Assembly: GCF_028823665.1 (NCBI RefSeq)
Contig: NZ_JAPEHV010000008.1
Coordinates: 1-64,000, forward strand
Length of the DNA stretch: 64,000 nucleotides
DNA from: Microbacterium sp. C7(2022)
GTDB taxonomy: Bacteria; Actinomycetota; Actinomycetes; Actinomycetales; Microbacteriaceae
Reading direction: 5' to 3'
The notes below the pieces were generated by a model. That model did not search any database and was not told where the DNA came from. It was given only the letters and a program-made list of their open reading frames with translations. Shown here piece after piece: positions 41,968-51,038 of this stretch. A program made the position numbers and the translations under genes. Positions within the stretch are counted from its first letter, which is position 1; each line of letters begins with the position of its first letter.

Positions 41968-42525
41968 TCAGGCGTCGGGTGCGCGCAGCGGGTCGTCCGC
42001 GACCCACAACTCGTCGTCGGCGCGGAGGGTCTGCCATGCGGCGTACAGAACGCCGAGGGCGGCGGCCGCACCGAGAATGATCGCGATCACTCCCCCGGCG
42101 CCGATGCCACTCTTCTGGGGTTCAAGGGCCAACTTCGCCGAGAGGCGCTTCGTGGCATCCTTCGAGTACTTCTCCGCCTTCTTCGCGTAGGCGGCGGAGT
42201 CCACTCCACCGAAGCCCTTGCCCTCTGCGAGGCGCACGCGCGTATCGTTGGCGGCGTCCCACACGGAAAGCGCAGAGCCGACCACGGCGCCAGCGGCGGG
42301 CACGACCCGGTCGCTGAGCAGGCGCTTAGAATACTCGACGCTCTTCTCATAGCCGGCCTGCACTTGCGGGGCGACTTCCTCGCGGCCGTAGTTGCTGAGC
42401 TGACGGCTTGCCTGCCGAGCAATCTCGGCGGCCTCACCGACCAATACCTGCTGTGACTCCCACAGGTTGTTCGCCTGTGACTGAAGCTTGCGGAGTTCCT
42501 TCTTGCGCTTGCGGCTGAGGCTCAC
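41968..42525 (-). CDS. Conserved actinobacterial hypothetical with C-terminal membrane helix
   Basis: 185 residues: a basic N-terminus (SLSRKRKKELRKLQ), a long helical region and one membrane helix near residues 143-165 (GVIAIILGAAAALGVLYAAW) with an acidic cytoplasmic tail. I know it only as a conserved neighbour of the cyclophilin gene in related genomes; function unknown. Divergent from ppiA across 95 bp. Confidence 0.7.
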   Translation of the reverse strand: MSLSRKRKKELRKLQSQANNLWESQQVLVGEAAEIARQASRQLSNYGREEVAPQVQAGYEKSVEYSKRLLSDRVVPAAGAVVGSALSVWDAANDTRVRLAEGKGFGGVDSAAYAKKAEKYSKDATKRLSAKLALEPQKSGIGAGGVIAIILGAAAALGVLYAAWQTLRADDELWVADDPLRAPDA

Positions 42526-42620
42526 GTTGCCCTCCCGGTTCTGGGGATGTCGGTCTCACCATCTTGCCAGACGTAGCGCGCAACGGCAGGGCGCCTTGCG
42601 AACTCTGAGAGAATGTGCGT

Positions 42621-43193
42621 ATGACGATTCACACTGCGGTCGCAACGTTCCACACCAATCACGGCGACATCGTCGTCAATCTCTTCGGCGATCACGCTCC
42701 TCGCACCGTCCAGAACTTCATCGGTCTCGCTGACGGCACCGGGGAATGGACCGACCCGGCAACCGGCAAGCCCGGCGAAGGACCCCTCTACAACGGTGTC
42801 ATCTTCCACCGCATTATTTCGGGATTCATGATCCAGGGAGGCGACCCGCTGGGTCAGGGCGTCGGTGGCCCCGGCTACACGTTCAACGACGAAATCCACG
42901 GCGAGCTCACCTTCACCGAGCCGTACAAGCTGGCGATGGCGAACGCCGGTCTGCGTCGCAACGCGATCACCGGTCAGGCTGAGGGTACGAACGGCTCGCA
43001 GTTCTTCATCACGGTTCCGGGCCAGGGTGGTCGCGGTCCCGAGTGGCTGCAGGGCAAGCACTCGATCTTCGGTGAGGTTGCCGACGACGACTCGAAGGCC
43101 GTCGTCGACAAGATCGCCGACGTTCCCACGGCGGCAGGCGACCGTCCCGTCGAGCCGGTCATCATCGAGTCGATCGACATCGTCGCGGTCTGA
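42621..43193 (+). CDS. ppiA: Cyclophilin-type peptidyl-prolyl isomerase
   Basis: 190-residue cytoplasmic cyclophilin. Active-site blocks: FHRIISGFMIQGGDP (Arg/Phe/Met), GTNGSQFFIT and GKHSIFGEV. Catalyses cis-trans isomerisation of X-Pro bonds. The GTG at 42615 is an alternative start. Its place ahead of rhomboid and crgA is the usual origin-proximal order. Confidence 0.93.
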   Translation: MTIHTAVATFHTNHGDIVVNLFGDHAPRTVQNFIGLADGTGEWTDPATGKPGEGPLYNGVIFHRIISGFMIQGGDPLGQGVGGPGYTFNDEIHGELTFTEPYKLAMANAGLRRNAITGQAEGTNGSQFFITVPGQGGRGPEWLQGKHSIFGEVADDDSKAVVDKIADVPTAAGDRPVEPVIIESIDIVAV

Positions 43194-43204
43194 CACCCGA
43201 TCAC

Positions 43205-44083
43205 GTGAGCACCGACGCATTCCAACGCAACCGCGACAACTTCTGTTACCGGCATCCTGATCGTCAGAGCTTCGTGCTCTGCCAGCGATGCTTGCGAACG
43301 ATCTGTCCCGAGTGTCAGACGCCTGCCGCGGTCGGCGTGGTGTGCCCGGAATGCTTGCGTGAACAGCAGAAGGCGCAGACACCGGCGCAGCGCACCGCGC
43401 AGCGCCGGTGGTCTCGCGCCCGGGTGATCGGTCGGTCGGATTCGCGGCCCCTGGCGACATACTCGATCATCGGCATCACGCTCTTCACCTACTTGTTGCA
43501 AATGATTCCCGGGATCGGACAGGCCGTGGAGCGCGCGCTGTGGTTCTGGGCGCCCCTCCTCTACCCAGGAATCAGCGGTTCGTTCGAGCCATGGCGCCTG
43601 TTCACCGCCGCTCTCGTGCACTCGAGTTTGTGGCACGTCGGGCTCAACATGCTGGCGCTGTTCATGATCGGGCGCATGCTCGAGCCCATGCTGGGCCGGG
43701 TGAGGTTCATCGTGCTGTACCTGCTCAGCGCACTCGGTGGCTCGGTCGCCGTCGCGCTGCTATCGTTCGGTACGCCGGTGGTCGGAGCCTCGGGCGCGAT
43801 CTTCGGTCTCTTCGGGGCCCTGTTGATCATCGGGCGTCACCTGGGCGGCAACGTGATGGGAATCGCGATCGTCTTGGGCATCAACCTGGTGATCGGCTTC
43901 ATTCCGGGTTACAACATCTCGTGGGAAGCCCACGTCGGCGGCCTCATCGTCGGGGTGCTGGTGGCGTACATCTACACGCGCACACGCAATGTCACCCAAC
44001 GCGCGCAGCAGATCTGGCTGGTCAGCGCGGTCGGAGTCGGCTGTCTGCTGCTCCTGCTCATCCCCGCCGCGATCTACGTGTGA
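43205..44083 (+). CDS. Rhomboid-family intramembrane serine protease
   Basis: 292 residues. The N-terminal cytoplasmic zinc-binding part has CYRHPDRQ, LCQRCLRTICPEC and CPECLRE. Six or seven membrane helices follow, with the catalytic Ser in VGASGAIFGLFG and the His in SWEAHVGGLIVG; HSSLWHVGLNMLAL supplies the conserved HxxxN. Starts 12 bp after ppiA, likely co-transcribed. Substrates unknown. Confidence 0.9.
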   Translation: MSTDAFQRNRDNFCYRHPDRQSFVLCQRCLRTICPECQTPAAVGVVCPECLREQQKAQTPAQRTAQRRWSRARVIGRSDSRPLATYSIIGITLFTYLLQMIPGIGQAVERALWFWAPLLYPGISGSFEPWRLFTAALVHSSLWHVGLNMLALFMIGRMLEPMLGRVRFIVLYLLSALGGSVAVALLSFGTPVVGASGAIFGLFGALLIIGRHLGGNVMGIAIVLGINLVIGFIPGYNISWEAHVGGLIVGVLVAYIYTRTRNVTQRAQQIWLVSAVGVGCLLLLLIPAAIYV

Positions 44084-44114
44084 TTCCGGGCCTACGCACG
44101 AGGTTTCCACAGAG

Positions 44115-44123
44115 TTATCCACA
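44115..44123 (+). promoter_or_regulatory. DnaA box
   Basis: TTATCCACA, the consensus DnaA box, with related TTTCCACAG and TTCCCACAG sequences within 60 bp and a CCACAGG/CCTGTGG dyad at 44160-44175. Probably an outlying box of the origin region. Confidence 0.6.
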
Positions 44124-44183
44124 GCCTGGGGATGAATGACACTGGTGTAATTCACAGTTCCCACAGGTGCCTGTGGAAACACG

Positions 44184-44217
44184 AAAGAGCTGTTCCGCCG
44201 GGGCGGAACAGCTCTTT
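44184..44217. terminator. Bidirectional terminator between rhomboid and crgA
   Basis: Perfect 16-bp stem AAAGAGCTGTTCCGCC / GGCGGAACAGCTCTTT with a GG loop. The converging genes end on either side. Confidence 0.92.
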
Positions 44218-44236
44218 GTGAAGTCGGATGCTAAGG

Positions 44237-44476
44237 CTAGCGCCAGCGCGTCGTCATCAAGAAACCGATGAAGGCGATGCCGAAGCCGACGACGAGGTTC
44301 CAGCCTTCGATGCCGGGGATCGGGTACTGCATGCCGCTCAGATAGAACACGAGTACCCACACGAGACCCAGGAGCATCAGACCGATCATGATCGGCTTGA
44401 ACCACACCGGGTTGGGTGCTGCTTCGCCTTCTGCGCGCTCGATCAACGAGTCGTCGTCTTTGCCGGGTCGTGCCAT
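44237..44476 (-). CDS. crgA: Cell division protein CrgA
   Basis: 79-residue protein with two membrane helices (PIMIGLMLLGLVWVLVFYLS and LVVGFGIAFIGFLMTT) and the short NPVWFKP lead typical of CrgA. It sits in the divisome and helps recruit peptidoglycan synthases. Position between rhomboid and sortase is standard. Confidence 0.93.
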   Translation of the reverse strand: MARPGKDDDSLIERAEGEAAPNPVWFKPIMIGLMLLGLVWVLVFYLSGMQYPIPGIEGWNLVVGFGIAFIGFLMTTRWR

Positions 44477-44533
44477 GGCGCAAGTCTACGGTACTGCCGG
44501 GTGTGACTCAGCGTCGCCCCTTAGAATCTCTGT

Positions 44534-45331
44534 GTGAGCGAGCCCACACCCGATCAGCCCTCTGGCGACACGCGCGTGCGTAGTCGTACGCGGCCGCGGC
44601 GTCAGCGGGCATCCTTCCTTGGTGTGATGGGCGAGATCCTGATCACGGTGGGTGCTGTCACTTTGCTCTTCGTGGTGTGGCAATTGTGGATCGGCGACCT
44701 GATCTACGGGGCCGAGCGCAATGCCACGGGGTCGGAGCTTTCCGAGCAGTGGGCCCAGGAGTACACACCCTCGCCCGCGGCGACACCGCTGCCGACGGAC
44801 GATGCCGAGCCGACGGACGTCACCGCCGATCCCGTGATCCTCCCCGAACCCGCCGATGCCGAGGTCTTCGGTGTCATGCGGGTTCCTCGATTCGGCGACG
44901 ACTATTTCGTGGAAATGGCGGGGGGCGTCACGCGCGCACGAACCCTCGATCCGATCGGCATCGGACACTATCCCGGAACCAAGATGCCCGGCGAGGAAGG
45001 TAACTTCGCCGTCGCCGCGCACCGCACCACGTGGGGCAAGCCCTTCAACCAGATCGCCGAACTGCACGTCGGGGATGCGATCGTCGTCGAGACACGGGAC
45101 GGCTGGTACACCTACCGCTTCCGCACACTTGAGTACGTGACTCCGAACGAAGTTGAGGTGCTGCTCCCGGTTCCGCAGCAGGTCGATGTCGCCGCCAACG
45201 AGGCGTACATCACCATGACCAGTTGCAGCCCGATGTATTCGCTCGCCGAACGCATCGTCGCGTACGGAGTGTTCGAATCCTTCACCCCGCGCGATGCCGG
45301 CGAGCCCGCATCGCTGACGGACGGAGTCTGA
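44534..45331 (+). CDS. srtE: Class E sortase
   Basis: 265-residue membrane-anchored transpeptidase. An N-terminal cytoplasmic tail with Arg-rich part precedes one membrane helix (ILITVGAVTLLFVVWQLWIG). The catalytic domain has His in FAVAAHRTTWG, Cys in ITMTSCSPMYS and Arg in LAERIVAYG. It attaches surface proteins to the wall. GTG start at 44534. The stop overlaps the next small gene (TGATG). Confidence 0.9.
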   Translation: MSEPTPDQPSGDTRVRSRTRPRRQRASFLGVMGEILITVGAVTLLFVVWQLWIGDLIYGAERNATGSELSEQWAQEYTPSPAATPLPTDDAEPTDVTADPVILPEPADAEVFGVMRVPRFGDDYFVEMAGGVTRARTLDPIGIGHYPGTKMPGEEGNFAVAAHRTTWGKPFNQIAELHVGDAIVVETRDGWYTYRFRTLEYVTPNEVEVLLPVPQQVDVAANEAYITMTSCSPMYSLAERIVAYGVFESFTPRDAGEPASLTDGV

Positions 45332-45486
45332 TGTACGCGGCACTGTGGAGAATCCTGCCCGGGCCGTGGTGGGTGCGCCTCGTGATCCTGCTCGCCCTGC
45401 TGGCCGCCGTGATTTACGGGTTGTTTTTCTACGTCTTCCCCGTCGTGAGTTCGGTGCTCGTGCCGCAGGAAGTCACTGTTGAGTAG
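45331..45486 (+). CDS. Small membrane protein next to sortase
   Basis: 51 residues with one long membrane helix (LVILLALLAAVIYGLFFYVF) after an aromatic N-terminus (MYAALWRILPGPWW). Overlaps srtE (TGATG) and pabA, so it is part of the operon. Found next to the sortase in related actinobacteria; function unknown. Confidence 0.75.
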   Translation: MYAALWRILPGPWWVRLVILLALLAAVIYGLFFYVFPVVSSVLVPQEVTVE

Positions 45487-46126
45487 ATCCCCTCTTGCGC
45501 CGGCCGCGCGGGTTCTGGTCGTCGATAACCACGACAGCTTCGTCCACACTCTGGTCGGGTATCTCGGCGAGCTCGGCGCGACATGCGACATGGTCGAAGC
45601 CGATGCGATCGACAACCCGTCGCGTTTACTCGACGACTACATCGGCGTACTGATATCGCCCGGCCCGGGCGCACCGGCCGATGCGGGAGCATCCATTCCC
45701 GTCGTCGTCGCTGCGGCCGAAAACGACATTCCCCTCCTGGGCGTGTGCCTGGGGCACCAGGCCATCGCCGAGGCATTCGGCGCGAGCGTCGCGCGAGCAC
45801 CCGAGCTGATGCACGGAATGACGTCTTCGGTCAGCCACGACGGAACCGGAATCTACGACGGGCTCCCCGACCCGTTCGTCGCCACGCGCTACCACTCCCT
45901 GGCGGTGGTTCCGGCATCCCTCCCCGATGACCTGATCCTTACCAGCCGCACCGAAAGCGGGACGATCATGGGTTTACGCCACCGCCGTGCCCGCATCGAA
46001 GGCGTGCAGTTCCACCCCGAAAGCGTCCTCACCGAGGGCGGGTATCGGTTGCTCGGCAATTGGCTGAGCTCGATCGGGTATTCGGATGCCGCCACCCGCG
46101 GCGCGGGATTGCATCCGCACCGCTGA
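45479..46126 (+). CDS. pabA: Anthranilate/aminodeoxychorismate synthase glutaminase subunit
   Basis: 215-residue class I glutamine amidotransferase. Nucleophile Cys in LLGVCLGHQAIAEAFG, His and Glu in GVQFHPESVLT, oxyanion region SPGPGAP. Provides ammonia for p-aminobenzoate or anthranilate synthesis; position near pknB favours pabA. TTG start at 45479 overlaps the preceding gene. Confidence 0.9.
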   Translation: MSRSPLAPAARVLVVDNHDSFVHTLVGYLGELGATCDMVEADAIDNPSRLLDDYIGVLISPGPGAPADAGASIPVVVAAAENDIPLLGVCLGHQAIAEAFGASVARAPELMHGMTSSVSHDGTGIYDGLPDPFVATRYHSLAVVPASLPDDLILTSRTESGTIMGLRHRRARIEGVQFHPESVLTEGGYRLLGNWLSSIGYSDAATRGAGLHPHR

Positions 46127-46148
46127 GGTGGGCGAACACCGACGTGCG

Positions 46149-47846
46149 TCAGCTGCCGGTGCAGTAGACCAGCGTGATCTCGGAGTGGATCGGCACGTCA
46201 CCGGGGGCGAGCGACTGAGAGACGACCGTAGGGTCCCCAGCCGAGGCGGGACAGTCCGGGTCCTCCTGCGGTGTCACGCTGAGTTCGAGGTTCTCGAGCC
46301 CGCGCGTGGCCGCATCGAGGGTGTAACCGGTGACATCGGTGATGGTGACACGGCCCGACGCCACGGTGAGGTTGACCGACGAACCGGCCGGGACCTCGGA
46401 GCCCGCCGGTTGGTCTGCTGAGATCACGGTTCCTTCAGCGAGAGCGGGGTCGTTGCTCGGCGTGACGATGCCGAGGGTGAGGCCCGCGTCCTCGAGTGCG
46501 TGAGATGCGGCATCCTGTCCCAAACCTTCCAGAGTCGGGACGGTCGACATCTCTTGGCCCTCCGAGACGAAGACGCGCACGTCGCTCCCCGGCTCGAGAG
46601 TCTCACCCGCGGCGGGATCGGTGCGGATGACATTGCCTTCGGCGACATCCGGGTTCTCTTCGTCGACGCGGTACGCGCCCAACTCGGCCGCGTCGAGTTC
46701 TTCGTTCGCGCGGTCGTAGGTCATGCCGGTGACATCGGGCACGATGCTCGAACTCGTGGGCGGCGCGGCATCCGGTCGAATGGAGAAGACCCAGAACGCG
46801 ATGGAGATGAGGAGCACCGCGAGGATTCCGACGCCGGTCCAAATCCATGCCACCGGCGGACCCGCCTGAGTGCGCGTCATCGTGGCGTCGGTGCTCAACT
46901 GGCGCAGCGAGCGCGCCGTTTCGGCGGCGTGGCGCGGGTTCGGTCCGTACAGTTCGCTGGTGAGCGCCCCCACCTGGCGCTTCGAGGGAGAACGGCCGTC
47001 GACCGTCGCGTCAATCGCGTCACGGAAGGCCGCGGCATCCTGGTAGCGCTGATACGGGTCCTTCGCCAGGGCGCGCAGAGCCACCGCATCGAGCGAGCGC
47101 GGCACGGTGTCGTTGACCTCGGAGGGGGCGACGGGTGCTTCGCTGACGTGCTGGTAGGCGACTGCCACCGGAGATTCGCCGCGGAACGGCGGACGACCCG
47201 TAAGCAATTCGTAGAGCACGACGCCCGTCGAATACACGTCGGCGCGCGCGTCGACCGGTTCGCCCTTGGCCTGCTCGGGCGAGAAGTACGACGCTGTGCC
47301 GATGATCGCTGTGGTCTCGGCGACGGTTGATGAGCCGTCCGACACCGCGCGCGCGATACCGAAGTCCATCACCTTGACCTGGCCAGCCTCGGTGATCATG
47401 ACGTTGCCCGGCTTGATGTCGCGATGGATGACGCCTGCGCGGTGCGAGTACTCGAGGGCTTCGAGGATGCCGTCGACGTACCGCACGGTGTCGGCTACCG
47501 GCACGGGGCCGGCGGCGATGATGTCTTTGAGTAGCTTGCCGGTGACCAGTTCCATCACGATGTACGGAACGGGGCGGGTCACCCCGTCGTCACCGGTGAC
47601 CGCGTCCTCGCCCGCGTCGAAAACACGAACGATTGTCGGGTGCGCCATGCGTGATGCCGCCTGTGCTTCCAGGCGGAACCGTGTGCGGAAGGCGTTGTCG
47701 CCCGCCAGCTCGCGATCGAGGACCTTGATCGCCACTTGGCGGCCGAGGGTGAGGTCTTCTCCGCGGTACACCGTGGCCATGCCGCCGCGCCCGATCGGCT
47801 CGTCGATTCGATAGCGCGCCGAAAGCACGCGTGGCTCAGCGGTCAC
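46149..47846 (-). CDS. pknB: Ser/Thr protein kinase PknB with PASTA domains
   Basis: 565 residues. N-terminal kinase: GRGGMATVYRG (P loop), VAIKVL (Lys), HRDIKPGNVM (catalytic loop), DFGIAR and the TTAIIGTASYFSPEQ activation segment. One membrane helix is near residue 350 (WTGVGILAVLLISIAFWVF), followed by three extracellular PASTA domains binding muropeptides. Controls cell growth and division. GTG 47846 follows GAGGAAGC. Last gene of the fhaA-pknB operon, reading leftward. Confidence 0.95.
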   Translation of the reverse strand: MTAEPRVLSARYRIDEPIGRGGMATVYRGEDLTLGRQVAIKVLDRELAGDNAFRTRFRLEAQAASRMAHPTIVRVFDAGEDAVTGDDGVTRPVPYIVMELVTGKLLKDIIAAGPVPVADTVRYVDGILEALEYSHRAGVIHRDIKPGNVMITEAGQVKVMDFGIARAVSDGSSTVAETTAIIGTASYFSPEQAKGEPVDARADVYSTGVVLYELLTGRPPFRGESPVAVAYQHVSEAPVAPSEVNDTVPRSLDAVALRALAKDPYQRYQDAAAFRDAIDATVDGRSPSKRQVGALTSELYGPNPRHAAETARSLRQLSTDATMTRTQAGPPVAWIWTGVGILAVLLISIAFWVFSIRPDAAPPTSSSIVPDVTGMTYDRANEELDAAELGAYRVDEENPDVAEGNVIRTDPAAGETLEPGSDVRVFVSEGQEMSTVPTLEGLGQDAASHALEDAGLTLGIVTPSNDPALAEGTVISADQPAGSEVPAGSSVNLTVASGRVTITDVTGYTLDAATRGLENLELSVTPQEDPDCPASAGDPTVVSQSLAPGDVPIHSEITLVYCTGS

Positions 47847-47856
47847 GATTGCTTCC

Positions 47857-49581
47857 TCAGGGGGTCGGTGCGGGAGTGGCGGCCGCCGTGATCGTCGCCT
47901 GCGCCTGCGGCGACTCGTCCGAATCGCGGGCATCCGATCCCGTGCACGTCACCGTGTAGGTGATGAACAGCGACTGGCCCGCGGCGTCGCTCACCACGAC
48001 ATCGACGGGTCGCTGCGTCGGGCCGAACGATGCCTGGGCGTTACCGGTCTCGGTGAACGTGCCGTTCACGGCCGTCAGGTTGTACGAGCTGACCGAGCCG
48101 GTGCCGGACGGGCACGTGAAGGCCGACCAGTTGACCTGAACGGTCGAACCCGCCTCGACGCTGCTCGCGGAAGCACCGCCGACCTCGATCACAGCGGCGC
48201 CCGGGGCCCCGATGTCAGTCAGCGGGCCGTAGTGCGTCAGAACCAATTCGCGATCCTTCGGGACGTTGCCCTGCGGCTCGAACGCGTACACCGTGTCGAC
48301 TTCGCTATCGGTGCTCGCGGCGTTGCCGGCCTGACAGGTGACGGTCTCCATTCCGGCATCCAAAGCTTCGGCGCGCGCGTCGTCGCAGTTCATTCCCTGG
48401 AGGCCGAGCGCGTTCACATCGACCGTCGTCGCCGTCGGCGTCGTGCTCGGGGTCGGAGTCTTCGACTGCGTCGGGGTGGCCGTCGATGTGCTCACCGAGG
48501 GGGTGGGCTCGGGGCCTCCCTGGCCGGCCAGCAATGCCCAGATCGTGCCACCCAGAACGAGGAGCAGCAGCACGATCAGCGCGATCAGAGGCCACGTCCA
48601 CGGGCTGCGCTTCTTCTTTTCAGGTTCGACGGGTGCTGCGACCGCGTCTTCGGTGGTCAGCAGTTGCGTAGCGGCGGCGGTGTCGGCGCTCGCTGTGAGC
48701 AACTTCGTCGCGTCGTCCATCCCGGCGGCGATCATCGGGACGGCGGCGGCGGCCGCGGCCATGTCGCCGCGGCGAAGAGCCGTGGCGGCGCGGGCAACAG
48801 CCGCAGAGGATGCCGGACGATCTTCCGGCTTCTTGGCGATCATCGCCATCACGAGGTTCTGGACGGGCTCTGCGACCGTCGGGGGCAACGGTGGCGGCTG
48901 CTCGTTGATCTGCGCCATCGCGATGGCGACCTGTGACTCGCCGGTGAAGGGGCGACGTCCCGCAAGGACCTCGTACGCGACGATGCCCAGGGAGTACGTG
49001 TCGGTGGCGGGTGATGCCGGGTGGCCCGACGCCTGCTCGGGCGACAGGTACTGAACCGTGCCCATGACCTGGCCGGTCGCGGTGAGCGGAACCTGGTCGG
49101 CGATGCGTGCAATACCGAAGTCGGTGATCTTCACCCGGCCGTCGGGGGTGATCAGCAGGTTCCCCGGCTTGATGTCGCGGTGCACGAGTCCGGCGGCGTG
49201 AGCGGCCTGGAGAGCCGCGGCGGTCTGCGCGGTGATGTCGAGGGTCTTGTCGGTCGACAGCGAACCCTCGCGCTCGAGGATTGTCGAGAGGGCTTCGCCG
49301 GGGACGAGCTCCATGACGAGGAACGCGCTGCCGTTCTCCTCGCCGTAGTCGAAGACACTCGCGATGCCTTCGTGGTTGACGAGGGCAGCATGACGGGCCT
49401 CGGCGCGGAAGCGCTCGAGGAAGCCCGGGTCGCCCATGTACTCGTCTTTGAGAATCTTGATGGCGACCGTGCGGCCGATGACGTGGTCTGTGGCTTCCCA
49501 CACCTCGCCCATGCCGCCGATCGCGATACGCGAATCCAGCTCGTAGCGGCCACCGAAGGTCACACCTTGCGTTGGTCTCAT
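47857..49581 (-). CDS. pknA: Ser/Thr protein kinase PknA
   Basis: 574 residues. Kinase: IGGMGEVWEA, TVAIKILKDE, VHRDIKPGNLL, DFGIARIAD and TATGQVMGTVQYLSPEQASG. A membrane helix (WPLIALIVLLLLVLGGTIWA, about 330) is followed by a Thr/Pro-rich linker and a single degenerate PASTA-like domain (about residues 400-460), then a Ser/Thr-rich C-terminal domain. ATG 49581 overlaps the pbpA stop (ATGA). Confidence 0.93.
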   Translation of the reverse strand: MRPTQGVTFGGRYELDSRIAIGGMGEVWEATDHVIGRTVAIKILKDEYMGDPGFLERFRAEARHAALVNHEGIASVFDYGEENGSAFLVMELVPGEALSTILEREGSLSTDKTLDITAQTAAALQAAHAAGLVHRDIKPGNLLITPDGRVKITDFGIARIADQVPLTATGQVMGTVQYLSPEQASGHPASPATDTYSLGIVAYEVLAGRRPFTGESQVAIAMAQINEQPPPLPPTVAEPVQNLVMAMIAKKPEDRPASSAAVARAATALRRGDMAAAAAAVPMIAAGMDDATKLLTASADTAAATQLLTTEDAVAAPVEPEKKKRSPWTWPLIALIVLLLLVLGGTIWALLAGQGGPEPTPSVSTSTATPTQSKTPTPSTTPTATTVDVNALGLQGMNCDDARAEALDAGMETVTCQAGNAASTDSEVDTVYAFEPQGNVPKDRELVLTHYGPLTDIGAPGAAVIEVGGASASSVEAGSTVQVNWSAFTCPSGTGSVSSYNLTAVNGTFTETGNAQASFGPTQRPVDVVVSDAAGQSLFITYTVTCTGSDARDSDESPQAQATITAAATPAPTP

Positions 49582-51038
49582 TTGCTCAGCACCGCCTCCA
49601 TGACCTTCTTTGCAATCGGCGCCGCGAGCGTGTTGCCGCTCCCCGATTGCCCTTGCCCGCCACCGTCTTCCACGACGACAGCTACCGCGACCTCTGGATT
49701 CTCCGCGGGCGCGAACCCCGTGAACCACAGCGTGTACGGATTGCTGTCGCCGTTCTCCGCGGTTCCAGTCTTCCCCGCCACGTCGACGCCCTCTATTCTT
49801 GCACCCGACGCGGCGCCGTCACTGACATTGGCCACCATCATCGCGCCCATCTCGGCCGCAATGTCGGGTTCGAGTGCTCGAGAGTACTCGGTGCTCTCGA
49901 TCGTCTGCTGCACCGTGAGATCCGGCGCGATAACGCGTGAGACCATCCGGGGGTTCATGACGATGCCGTCATTCGCGATCCCGGCCGAGACCATAGCCAT
50001 CTGCAACGGGGTCGCGGTGACCTGCCCCTGGCCGAACCCACTCAGCGCCGTCTGCGCATCGTCCAGGGCTCGCGGGTAGATCGACGGCGTCGAGACGAGA
50101 GGGATTTCGAACGAGCTGTTGAATCCGTACTTCTCGGCTTCTTCGCGAATCGCTTCATCGCCGAGTTCGACGGCGAGCTCCGCGAACGGAATGTTGCAGC
50201 TCAGGCGCAGGGCGTCGGCGATCGTCACTTCGTCGCCTGACCCACACGTGCCGCCGCTGGCGTTGCTCACGACGCTCGAGGACTGCGGCAACTGATAGCG
50301 CGCCGGGTTCGGCAGTTCCGATTCCGGCGTGTAGTCGCCAGAGGCGAGAGCAGCGGATGCCACGACCAACTTGAACGTCGATCCGGGCGGGTTCAGGTTG
50401 CCGGCGATCGCGCGATTGAACAGTGGGTTGGCCGGGTCATCGATCAACGAGTCGTAGTAGGCGTTCGTGCTGTCGGCATTATGCGCTGCCAACTCGTTGG
50501 TGTCGAAGGACGGGCTGGTGACCATGGCGAGCACCTCGCCGGTCTGGGGGTCGAGGGCGATCACCGCACCCTGGAGGTCGCCGAGGGCTTCGTAGGCGGC
50601 GCGCTGCACATCGGCATCCAGAGTCAGCACAACGTTCGACCCTCGTGGGGGCTGGCCGGTGAAGATCCGCTCGACGCGGGTGAAGAACTGCGACCCGGCG
50701 GTGCCGCTGAGGACCTGGTTCATGGACTGCTCGATACCCGGGTTAGACGACCCCAGCACGGGGTTCACCCAGCCGGTGACGCTCGCCCACATCTCTGCAT
50801 CCGGGTATACCCGCTGCCACGAGTAGACATCGCCGGAGCTTACGGAGGACGCGATCGCCGAACCGCTGGCGATGATGGACCCGCGCTGCACTTCGTACGA
50901 GTCGTAGAGGGCGCGCTTGTTTTCGGGATTCTCGGCGAGAGCATCCGAGTGAATCACTTGAATCCAACTCGTCGAGGCGAACAGCGCGATCACCATGGCG
51001 AGCAGAACGAAGCTCAGGCGGCGAAGCTCTTTGGTCAT
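49578..51038 (-). CDS. pbpA: Penicillin-binding protein PbpA (transpeptidase)
   Basis: 486-residue class B PBP with a membrane anchor (LSFVLLAMVIALFASTSWIQ). Active-site motifs: GSTFKLV (SxxK), LSCNIPF (SxN) and GKTGTAE (KTG). Crosslinks septal or polar peptidoglycan together with RodA. ATG 51038 overlaps rodA by four bases. Confidence 0.95.
   Translation of the reverse strand: MTKELRRLSFVLLAMVIALFASTSWIQVIHSDALAENPENKRALYDSYEVQRGSIIASGSAIASSVSSGDVYSWQRVYPDAEMWASVTGWVNPVLGSSNPGIEQSMNQVLSGTAGSQFFTRVERIFTGQPPRGSNVVLTLDADVQRAAYEALGDLQGAVIALDPQTGEVLAMVTSPSFDTNELAAHNADSTNAYYDSLIDDPANPLFNRAIAGNLNPPGSTFKLVVASAALASGDYTPESELPNPARYQLPQSSSVVSNASGGTCGSGDEVTIADALRLSCNIPFAELAVELGDEAIREEAEKYGFNSSFEIPLVSTPSIYPRALDDAQTALSGFGQGQVTATPLQMAMVSAGIANDGIVMNPRMVSRVIAPDLTVQQTIESTEYSRALEPDIAAEMGAMMVANVSDGAASGARIEGVDVAGKTGTAENGDSNPYTLWFTGFAPAENPEVAVAVVVEDGGGQGQSGSGNTLAAPIAKKVMEAVLSK

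Noticed and set aside
44100..44180. Origin of replication
   Set aside because: Only one consensus DnaA box and a few weak ones; no dnaA, dnaN or AT-rich unwinding region in the window.
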